Source: Mucilaginibacter sp. L196
Lineage (GTDB): Bacteria; Bacteroidota; Bacteroidia; Sphingobacteriales; Sphingobacteriaceae
Length of the DNA stretch: 64,000 nucleotides
Reading direction: 5' to 3'
NCBI RefSeq assembly: GCF_009765905.1
Contig: NZ_LMUO01000011.1
Coordinates: 1-64,000 of the forward strand
This document shows positions 8,555-14,774 of this stretch, one piece after another. The position numbers and the translations under genes are program-made. Position 1 is the stretch's first letter. Each line of letters starts with the position of its first letter. The notes under the pieces are model-generated. The model was not told where the DNA came from. It saw nothing but the letters and a program-made list of their open reading frames with translations, and made no database searches.

Positions 8555-8620
8555 TTATCTTCCTCCGTGTTTTACTCCGGTGGTAATAATTGTTGTAATA
8601 ATGGTGCCGTTATATATCAT
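8555..8620 (-). CDS. thrL: thr operon leader peptide
   Basis: A 21-residue open frame runs from ATG 8620 to TAA 8555. The protein begins MIYNGTIITTIITTG and ends VKHGGR. It holds five threonine and five isoleucine codons within 14 codons, a composition expected only of a ribosome-stalling leader for threonine and isoleucine supply. Its last codons (CAC GGA GGA AGA) contain CGGAGGAAG, the exact complement of the 5' arm of the terminator hairpin downstream. If the ribosome stalls on Thr/Ile codons this segment is free to pair with the arm and block termination. If it reads on to the stop codon the segment is covered and the terminator forms. It is analogous to ThrL of enterobacteria but with its own sequence. 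The mechanism is inferred from base pairing. Confidence 0.88.
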   Translation of the reverse strand: MIYNGTIITTIITTGVKHGGR

Positions 8621-8646
8621 TGTTTAAGGTGTATTTGTTACACGCC

Positions 8647-8678
8647 GTAAATTAAGCAGTTAATTTTTAAAATAGCAA
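8647..8678 (-). promoter_or_regulatory. candidate thr operon promoter
   Basis: On the minus strand TTG (8678-8676) and TAATTTAC (8654-8647) are separated by 21 bases. This resembles the Bacteroidota -33 TTG and -7 TAnnTTTG elements, with two mismatches in the -7 element. Transcription would begin about 20 bases before the leader peptide ATG. Confidence 0.35.
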
Positions 8679-8718
8679 GGGTATTGTGTTTTATTTTTTC
8701 AGGCCCTCGCTAATTTCC

Positions 8719-8726
8719 TACCTTTG
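8719..8726 (+). promoter_or_regulatory. candidate -7 element of the rsgA promoter
   Basis: TACCTTTG matches the Bacteroidota -7 consensus TAnnTTTG exactly and lies only ten bases before the rsgA ATG at 8736. Transcription would start within a few bases of the start codon, so the message would be nearly leaderless. No convincing -33 TTG was seen at the normal spacing. Confidence 0.5.
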
Positions 8727-8735
8727 CTGCCGAGA

Positions 8736-9656
8736 ATGAAGGGATTAATTACAAAATCAACAGGGAGCTGGTATCAGGTACAAACCGATGAGGGCGAAAA
8801 AATTGATTGCCGTATAAAAGGCAAGTTTCGTACAAAAGGTATTGTTACCACCAACCCTATTGCCGTTGGTGATGTGGTTGATTTTGAAATGGAGCCTGAG
8901 CAGGAAACGGGTGTGATCACCAACCTGCATCAGCGTAAAAACTATATCATCCGCAAATCCATCAACCTGAGTAAGCAGGCGCAGATCATCGCCGCTAATC
9001 TCGATCAGGCTCTGCTGGTAGTTACTTTAGCTTCGCCGAGAACTTCCTTAGGTTTTATTGACCGTTTTTTGGTTACTGCCGAGGCTTATGATATTCCCGC
9101 CAGACTTATTTTTAATAAACTCGATTTGTTTAGCGATGAAGGTTTGGAGGTTTTAGCTTATTATAAAGATGTTTACGAAAAGATAGGCTATCCTTGCTTT
9201 GAAGTATCAGCTTTGGAATGTACCAATATTGAAATTGTTCAGGAACTGTTGAAAGATAAAGTGACCTTGTTTTCCGGTCACTCCGGCGTTGGTAAATCAA
9301 GTTTGATAAACCGTTTACTGCCCGATCTGGATCTGCGGACGCATCAAATATCCGATTGGAGTGAAAAAGGCATGCACACCACCACCTTCGCCGAAGCATT
9401 TGAATTACCACAAGGTGGGTTTATAATTGATACCCCCGGAATACGCGAATTAGGTGTTATCGATATAGAAAAACAGGAACTCAGTCATTTCTTCCCCGAA
9501 ATGCGCCAGCGTATGCATGATTGCCGTTTCAGCAATTGCCGTCATATTAATGAGCCGGGCTGCGCCGTGTTGGAAGCTTTGGAGAATGGTGAAATTGAAT
9601 TGTCCCGTTATGATAGTTATTTGAGTATCTATCATGGGAACGACACGAGGGCTTAA
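8736..9656 (+). CDS. rsgA: ribosome small-subunit maturation GTPase RsgA
   Basis: A circularly permuted GTPase that checks late 30S assembly. The N-terminal OB fold (about residues 1-75) is followed by NKLD (G4) ahead of the P-loop SGHSGVGKSSL (G1) and then DTPGIRELG (G3); this permuted order is diagnostic. The C-terminal zinc segment C-x4-C-x-H-x5-C is visible in CRFSNCRHINEPGC. ATG 8736 is preferred over the upstream TTG 8724, which overlaps the -7 promoter element. The protein is 306 aa, normal for the family. It is divergent from the thr operon, and the repeat array follows its stop codon. Confidence 0.95.
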   Translation: MKGLITKSTGSWYQVQTDEGEKIDCRIKGKFRTKGIVTTNPIAVGDVVDFEMEPEQETGVITNLHQRKNYIIRKSINLSKQAQIIAANLDQALLVVTLASPRTSLGFIDRFLVTAEAYDIPARLIFNKLDLFSDEGLEVLAYYKDVYEKIGYPCFEVSALECTNIEIVQELLKDKVTLFSGHSGVGKSSLINRLLPDLDLRTHQISDWSEKGMHTTTFAEAFELPQGGFIIDTPGIRELGVIDIEKQELSHFFPEMRQRMHDCRFSNCRHINEPGCAVLEALENGEIELSRYDSYLSIYHGNDTRA

Positions 9657-9718
9657 GGCAAGAATCAAGAGCCAAGAAGCAAGACAGAAGAAAATTGAAT
9701 TCTGATTAAAAATAGAAA

Positions 9719-10375
9719 TTGTCATGCTGAGGGACGAAGCATCTATCCGCTGATCTGCAAGCGTTGGGTCTATCGATAGATTCTTCACTGCGTTCAGAAT
9801 GACAAAGGAGTTTATAAATAATATTGTCATGCTGAGGGACGAAGCATCTATCCGCTGATCTGCAAGCGTTGGGTCTATCGATAGATTCTTCACTGCGTTC
9901 AGAATGACAAAGGAGTTTATAAATAAGATTGTCATGCTGAGGGACGAAGCATCTATCCGCTGATCTGCAATCGTTGGGCCTATCGATAGATTCTTCACTG
10001 CGTTCAGAATGACAAAGGAGTTTATAAATAAGATTGTCATGCTGAGGGACGAAGCATCTATCCGCTGATTTGCAATCGTTGGGTCTATCGATAGATTCTT
10101 CACTGCGTTCAGAATGACAAGAAGTAGAAAGGTTATCTTTTATCTACAATATCATTCACCTTTGTCATGCTGAGGGACGAAGCATCTATCCGCTGATCTG
10201 CAAGCGTTGGGTCTATCGATAGATTCTTCACTGCGTTCAGAATGACAAGAAGTAGAAAGGTTATCTTTATCTACAATATCATTCACCTTTGTCATGCTGA
10301 GGGACGAAGCATCTATCCGCTGATCTGCAATCGTTGGGCTTATCGATAGATTCTTCACTGCGTTCAGAATGACAA
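9719..10375. repeat. six-copy array of an 85-base palindromic repeat
   Basis: Six near-identical units begin GTCATGCTGAGGGACGAAGC at 9721, 9826, 9931, 10036, 10164 and 10291, and end TGCGTTCAGAATGACAA. Each is an imperfect palindrome with a central TATCGATAG. The first four have a period of 105 bases with a short spacer (GGAGTTTATAAATAA). Copies five and six use a different spacer of about 42 bases (GAAGTAGAAAGGTTATC onward), giving steps of 128 and 127. Units differ by only a few substitutions, so the array grew recently. Open frames across the array repeat the same residues and are not genes. Confidence 0.92.
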
Positions 10376-10384
10376 GGGGGATAG

Positions 10385-11620
10385 TTATTTCCCCAGAGCT
10401 GCTGTAAAATCAGCCAACAAATCCTCAATATCCTCAATACCTATCGAGAAACGGATCATAAAATCAGAGATTCCCATTTCTGCACGGCGTTCAGGGCCTA
10501 ATTCGTTGAATATAGTTTGTGCAACCGGAATAGCCAATGTGCGTGTATCGCCCAGATTGCTTGATTTAACTACTAATTGCAATTTATTTAAAAAGGCAAA
10601 GCAATCCACGCTTTCATCCAGTTCAATACTCATTAGGCTGCCGTATTTGTCAAACAATTCAGTAGCTAAAGCATGTTGAGGATGAGATTTTATACCCGGA
10701 TAAAACACTTTCTTGATCAGTGGATGTGCCTCGAAAAAGTCTGCAAGGGTTTGGGCGTTATTGCTTTGGCGATCCATACGAAGAGCCAAAGTTTCTGTGC
10801 CAACCGAAATAGTGTGTGCTGCTTCCGGTGCTAAAGTGCCACCTGCATCACGCAATCCTTTTTTCCTGATCTGGGCTATGCCCCATGATTTTGGGGCGCC
10901 TTTTTTGTACACATCGTAAATGTTTGGATAATTCTCGAAGCTGTATCTGCCGGTATCGGTAACACTGCCACCCAACGCATCGCCATGGCCGCCAATGTAT
11001 TTGGTTAAGGAGTTTATAACATGAGTAGCCTTTACATCAACAGGGTTGAATAGATAAGGGGTAGTCATGGTGTTATCAACTACATATAAAATGCCTTTTT
11101 CTTCGCATAAATTGCCAATGTTTACCAAATCAGCAACTTGTGTTGCGGGGTTAGCAATGGTTTCCAGAAAAACCATGCGGGTGTTTTCTTTTAACGCTGC
11201 GCGAACATTATCAACAGAAGTAGGGTCAACAAAAGTGAAATCCAATCCCATCTCCATAAAAGTAGAAAATATACTGCGTGAGTTACCAAACAGGTATGAG
11301 CTGGCAACAATATGATCTGTTTTGCGGATTAATGCTGTAATAGTAGCTGCAATGGCTGCCATCCCGGTTGAAAAAGCAATGGTAGCCATGCCTTTTTCCA
11401 TTTGGGTAACTTTATGTTCTAAAGCGGTAACGGTAGGGTTTCCCTGTCTTGAGTAAGCGTAACCCTTTGTTTTATTCTGGAAAACATCCACCAAATCCTG
11501 TACATTATCATAACCAAAAGTAACCGAGGTATGAATGGGCTTGTGTAAAGCGCCATGCTCGGGTTTGCTTAAACGATCGGAGTGCAGTAATGTAGTGGTG
11601 AAACCTCTTTTAGCAGTCAT
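10385..11620 (-). CDS. Cys/Met metabolism PLP-dependent enzyme (cystathionine gamma-synthase family)
   Basis: A fold-type I PLP enzyme of the trans-sulfuration/sulfhydrylation family. The sequence shows YAYSRQGNPTVTALE (substrate arm), FSTGMAAIAAT, VDNTMTTPYLFNP, and SLTKYIGGHGDALGG, whose lysine near residue 207 should bind PLP. The length of 411 aa fits cystathionine gamma-synthase, beta/gamma-lyase or O-acetylhomoserine sulfhydrylase. Sequence alone does not separate these, so no symbol is given. It stands alone on the minus strand, with the repeat array downstream. No SAM riboswitch was seen in the 110 bases before it. Confidence 0.88.
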   Translation of the reverse strand: MTAKRGFTTTLLHSDRLSKPEHGALHKPIHTSVTFGYDNVQDLVDVFQNKTKGYAYSRQGNPTVTALEHKVTQMEKGMATIAFSTGMAAIAATITALIRKTDHIVASSYLFGNSRSIFSTFMEMGLDFTFVDPTSVDNVRAALKENTRMVFLETIANPATQVADLVNIGNLCEEKGILYVVDNTMTTPYLFNPVDVKATHVINSLTKYIGGHGDALGGSVTDTGRYSFENYPNIYDVYKKGAPKSWGIAQIRKKGLRDAGGTLAPEAAHTISVGTETLALRMDRQSNNAQTLADFFEAHPLIKKVFYPGIKSHPQHALATELFDKYGSLMSIELDESVDCFAFLNKLQLVVKSSNLGDTRTLAIPVAQTIFNELGPERRAEMGISDFMIRFSIGIEDIEDLLADFTAALGK

Positions 11621-11733
11621 TATATCTTAATATATGTAATAAACTATTGAAATTGCGAACTTATGAGTTTTTAGGCGATAAATTAAAAGATTTGATACAT
11701 TGCCTGTAAATTCTACATTTCACATATAATTTT

Positions 11734-12186
11734 ATGCGGGCAGTAATACAACGGGTTACAGAGGCAAGTTGCACAGTTGAAGGAGAATCAACAGGGAAAA
11801 TAGATGAAGGTTTTTTGGTTTTATTGGGGATTGAAGATGCAGATACGGACGAAGATCTGCAATGGCTCGCCCAGAAAATAGTAGGTCTGCGTGTTTTTGG
11901 CGATGAAAATGGCTTAATGAATAAGGCTTTGGCAGATATTGATGGTAATATCTTACTGATCTCGCAATTCACACTTTTTGCGCAAACTAAAAAAGGCAAT
12001 CGACCATCATTCATCAAAGCGGCAAGGCCGGACAAAGCTATACCTATGTACGAGCAAATGATAAAAACGCTTACAACCTTAACCGGCAAAAAGATAGCAA
12101 CCGGCATATTCGGCGCGGATATGAAAATTAGTTTGGTGAATGATGGCCCGGTTACGATATTGATCGACACTAAAAATAAGGAGTAG
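11734..12186 (+). CDS. dtd: D-aminoacyl-tRNA deacylase
   Basis: It hydrolyses D-amino acids (and glycine mischarged on tRNA-Ala) from tRNA in the cytoplasm. The N terminus MRAVIQRVTEASCTV, the catalytic SQFTL motif near residue 78, the NRPSF segment and the C-terminal NDGPVTI (the conserved N-x-GP-x-T motif) are all present. The length of 150 aa is standard. It is divergent from the PLP enzyme across a 113-base gap. Confidence 0.95.
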   Translation: MRAVIQRVTEASCTVEGESTGKIDEGFLVLLGIEDADTDEDLQWLAQKIVGLRVFGDENGLMNKALADIDGNILLISQFTLFAQTKKGNRPSFIKAARPDKAIPMYEQMIKTLTTLTGKKIATGIFGADMKISLVNDGPVTILIDTKNKE

Positions 12187-12214
12187 CTGTTTCAATAGTG
12201 AAACAGTTTATGCA

Positions 12215-12446
12215 CTTTATCGATATAAAAACAGGCAAAATCGAGCTAAAAAACATGCCTTTTTGGGTGAAAATGAGTCAAAAACAAGTGAAAATTGAGC
12301 ATTTTAGGTCATTTTTTCACTTAAAAATAACGTTTTTTACCTCAAAATCGATTGTAAAAACCGCTTTTTTGATGCTTTTTAGTGCGTTTTTGGAGCTAAA
12401 GGTGTACCAAATGTACCAAGTGTTTCGTATTAAATAGTGGTACACA
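12215..12446 (+). repeat. dispersed intergenic element with TGTACC hairpin, copy A
   Basis: An AT-rich stretch matches the reverse complement of 32532-32760. From GGGTGAAAA (12265) to GTGTACC (12402) both copies span exactly 137 bases. The ends are well conserved (TGTAAAAACCNC and GTGTACCAAATGTACCA are shared) while the centre is diverged. The right end forms a conserved hairpin, GTGTACC with GGTACAC (12439-12445), about 37 bases apart in both copies. An open frame crosses it (12198-12437) but is not preserved in the other copy, so a non-coding element is more likely. Confidence 0.6.
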
Positions 12447-12485
12447 CAGTAAATATTCAAGGCAATTCGTGACATTAGTATTTAT

Positions 12486-12812
12486 ATGGAAATAAAAGAA
12501 GCACAGCAACTGGTAGATAACTGGATAAAAACAACCGGCATCAGGTATTTTAACGAGCTAACCAATACCGCCATTCTGATGGAAGAGGTGGGCGAAGTAG
12601 CCCGTATTATGTCAAGGCAATATGGCGAGCAATCCTTCAAAAAATCTGATACCGAAGTGAATTTGGCCGATGAAATGGCCGATGTGCTTTTTGTACTGAT
12701 ATGCCTGGCCAACCAAACCGGGATCGACCTGACTGATGCGCTGGAAAAGAACATGCAAAAGAAAAGCATCCGCGATGCCGACAGGCACAAGAACAACGAG
12801 AAACTGAAATAG
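12486..12812 (+). CDS. MazG-like nucleotide pyrophosphohydrolase
   Basis: A small all-alpha NTP pyrophosphohydrolase, expected to turn (d)NTPs into monophosphates. The magnesium-binding helices are visible: MEEVGEVARI (E-x-x-E type) and LADEMADVLFVLI (E-x-x-D), the MazG superfamily signature. At 108 aa it is a single-domain form like those in other Bacteroidota. The physiological substrate is unknown. It sits between the dispersed element and the convergent YnfA-like gene. Confidence 0.88.
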   Translation: MEIKEAQQLVDNWIKTTGIRYFNELTNTAILMEEVGEVARIMSRQYGEQSFKKSDTEVNLADEMADVLFVLICLANQTGIDLTDALEKNMQKKSIRDADRHKNNEKLK

Positions 12813-12815
12813 TAG

Positions 12816-13145
12816 TTATTTACGCGGTGTGTAAATAATAATACAAGCGCCGATTAAGGCTATTGTTGCACCAATAATGTCATATTTATCGGGTTTGAAA
12901 TTGTCTACCTTCCATGCCCAGATGAGTGCCATTACAATGAATATACCGCCATATGTAGCATATACACGCCCGAAATTATTGGTTTGCCAGGTTGCTACTA
13001 TGCCATAAAGCGCTAATATCACCCCACCTGCAATGCCGTACCACCAGGGTTTATCCTCTTTAAGGCATTGCCAGATGAGATAGCCGCCGCCTATTTCGCA
13101 TAAACCGGCAAGTATGAAGATGAAGAGTGATTTGAGTATAGCCAT
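12816..13145 (-). CDS. YnfA-family (UPF0060) membrane protein
   Basis: A 109-aa protein with four predicted membrane helices (about residues 4-24, 33-52, 62-81 and 88-106). It carries the family marks LAGLCEIGGGYLIW, FGRVYATYGGIFIV and a closing TPRK. Its role is poorly defined; the family is related to small multidrug-resistance transporters. It is convergent with the MazG-like gene, with only three bases between the stop codons. Confidence 0.88.
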   Translation of the reverse strand: MAILKSLFIFILAGLCEIGGGYLIWQCLKEDKPWWYGIAGGVILALYGIVATWQTNNFGRVYATYGGIFIVMALIWAWKVDNFKPDKYDIIGATIALIGACIIIYTPRK

Positions 13146-13164
13146 GTGATATATTTAGTTTTTC

Positions 13165-13252
13165 TTGTCATTCTGAGCGGAGCGAAGAATCTGTCGATAG
13201 GCATTTGCGCCATGTATAACGGATAGATTCTTCGCTCCGCTCAGAATGACAA
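13165..13252. repeat. palindromic REP-like repeat
   Basis: Arms TTGTCATTCTGAGCGGAGCG and its reverse complement, extended through GAAGAATCTGTC/GATAGATTC, enclose a spacer of about 25 bases. It is the same general class as the six-copy array but a distinct subtype (GAGCGGAGCGAAG instead of GAGGGACGAAG). Confidence 0.85.
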
Positions 13253-13272
13253 AGGGTTATAGGAGATAATAG

Positions 13273-14595
13273 TTAAAATAAATTCACCAACCGCTCTAAC
13301 GCCATACCTCTCGATCCTTTGATTAATATAGTTGAATTTTTAATCGGGTCTGCTTTTAATACTTCAATAGCCTCTTCCGCAGTGTTATAAAACTTAATTC
13401 CTGACCTTTGACTCTTGACTTGTGATTTTTGTTTAGCAAACTCTTTCCCAATAAATATCCGCTCATCAACATCGGTATCTAATGCTTTTTTAATTACCGC
13501 GGCATGTTCAGCCGGTGATTCATCTCCAAGCTCGAACATATCACCCAAAATCAATACTTTCCTGTTGGCTTGTAATTTGCCAATGTTTTCAATGGCTACT
13601 TGCATGCTGCTTGGGTTGGCATTGTAGTAGTCGCAAATCAAAGTATTAGTTTCGGTTTGTTTTATTTGGGAGCGGTTGTTTTGTGGCTGATAGCCGGTAA
13701 TGCCTGCATTAATTTCATCTGTCTCCAGTTCGAAATAAACGCCGATGCAGATAGCCGCTAAAATATTATCCAGATTATAAGCACCTGTAAGCTGTGTTTT
13801 AACCGGATAACTTTTGCCGGATAGTTTATTTGTCCACTCTAACGCCAGTAGTGGAGAGTTCTCAGTCAATTTGCCGATTACAGTGTTGTCTTTATTAGAA
13901 GTGCCATATAAAACCACCTTGCTTAAGGGACGGGATTTTTGCATATCCATTAATACCACATCATCGCCATTTACAAAAGCTACACCATCATCAGCTTTCA
14001 AAAAGTCATAGAGTTCGCCTTTGCCTTTTTTTATCCCCTCAACTCCTCCAAAACCCTCCAAATGAGCCTTGCCGATATTGGTGATCAAACCATGTGACGG
14101 TTGGGCTATGCTACTCAGTAATTCAATTTCTTTTTGATGATTGGCACCCATTTCAATAACAGCGATTTCATGCGTTCTGTCGATGCTTAAAATAGTAAGT
14201 GGTACGCCAATATGGTTATTCAGGTTTCCCTGGGTAGCCAATGTTTTGAATTTTTGAGAGAGTACAGCGTTTATTAATTCTTTGGTGGTGGTTTTGCCGT
14301 TGGTGCCCGTAAGCCCGACAACCGGGATGCTTAATTGTTTGCGGTGATAACGTGCCAGGTCTTGTAAAGCTGTTAAAACATCATCAACCAAAACGTATTT
14401 ATCGCCAAGTTGATAGGTTTGGTTATCAATAATGGCATATGCAGCACCTGCTGCTATGGCTTGCTCTGCAAAGGTATTGGCATCAAATTTATCGCCCTTT
14501 AAAGCAAAAAATAAACTATCCGCAGCAATTTTGCGGGTATCGGTGCTGATAACCGGGTGTTGTGTGAATAACTGATATATGTCTTTGGTAGTCAT
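13273..14595 (-). CDS. murF: UDP-N-acetylmuramoyl-tripeptide--D-alanyl-D-alanine ligase
   Basis: It adds D-Ala-D-Ala to the UDP-MurNAc-tripeptide, the last cytoplasmic step of the peptidoglycan precursor. The N-terminal domain has STDTRKIAADSLFFALKG. The ATP loop VGLTGTNGKTTTKELI is near residue 95, followed by EMGANHQKEIELL and the C-terminal ILGDMFELGDES. The length of 440 aa is normal. Near residue 390 the chain reads KQKSQVKSQRSGIKF. This is encoded by a purine-rich run that resembles simple intergenic repeats (ATCACAAGTCAAGAGTCAAA on the coding strand) and lies in a loop of the third domain. It stands alone on the minus strand between two palindromic repeats. Confidence 0.94.
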   Translation of the reverse strand: MTTKDIYQLFTQHPVISTDTRKIAADSLFFALKGDKFDANTFAEQAIAAGAAYAIIDNQTYQLGDKYVLVDDVLTALQDLARYHRKQLSIPVVGLTGTNGKTTTKELINAVLSQKFKTLATQGNLNNHIGVPLTILSIDRTHEIAVIEMGANHQKEIELLSSIAQPSHGLITNIGKAHLEGFGGVEGIKKGKGELYDFLKADDGVAFVNGDDVVLMDMQKSRPLSKVVLYGTSNKDNTVIGKLTENSPLLALEWTNKLSGKSYPVKTQLTGAYNLDNILAAICIGVYFELETDEINAGITGYQPQNNRSQIKQTETNTLICDYYNANPSSMQVAIENIGKLQANRKVLILGDMFELGDESPAEHAAVIKKALDTDVDERIFIGKEFAKQKSQVKSQRSGIKFYNTAEEAIEVLKADPIKNSTILIKGSRGMALERLVNLF

Positions 14596-14611
14596 GTGTA
14601 TAATTTTCTCC

Positions 14612-14687
14612 TTGTCATTCTGAGCGTAGCGAAGAATCTGTAAAGTAGTTTACACCCGTACAGATGCTTCGTTCCTCAGCATGACAG
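14612..14687. repeat. palindromic REP-like repeat upstream of murF
   Basis: The left arm TTGTCATTCTGAGCGTAGCG and the right arm ending CTTCGTTCCTCAGCATGACA are imperfect reverse complements. The right arm is of the GAGGAACGAAG subtype and the left of the GAGCGTAGCGAAG subtype, so this unit looks like a hybrid of two repeat variants. Confidence 0.75.
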
Positions 14688-14706
14688 TTTTGTTTGAACG
14701 CTGTCA

Positions 14707-14739
14707 GACTTACGAAGTTTTTAAAACTTCGTAAGTCTT
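14707..14739. repeat. perfect 33-base palindrome
   Basis: AGACTTACGAAGTTTT is followed by one T and then its exact reverse complement, a 16-bp perfect stem. It lies between recQ and murF beside another repeat. It could act as a terminator or be a separate repeat family. Confidence 0.8.
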
Positions 14740-14774
14740 AATCAACTTCTTGTCGTTCCTCTTCGCAATGACAT

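Noticed and set aside
9450..10358. Long minus-strand open frames of 217 and 68 codons across the repeat array
   Set aside because: The translations are the same 35-residue unit copied several times, produced by the palindromic repeat, and one frame runs antisense into rsgA.
11661..12170. 169-codon minus-strand open frame opposite dtd
   Set aside because: Antisense shadow of a clearly conserved gene, with no family signature of its own.
12198..12437. 79-codon open frame after dtd
   Set aside because: Basic and aromatic-rich translation without family signs. The homologous stretch at 32532-32760 does not keep the frame, so the region is better read as a non-coding element.
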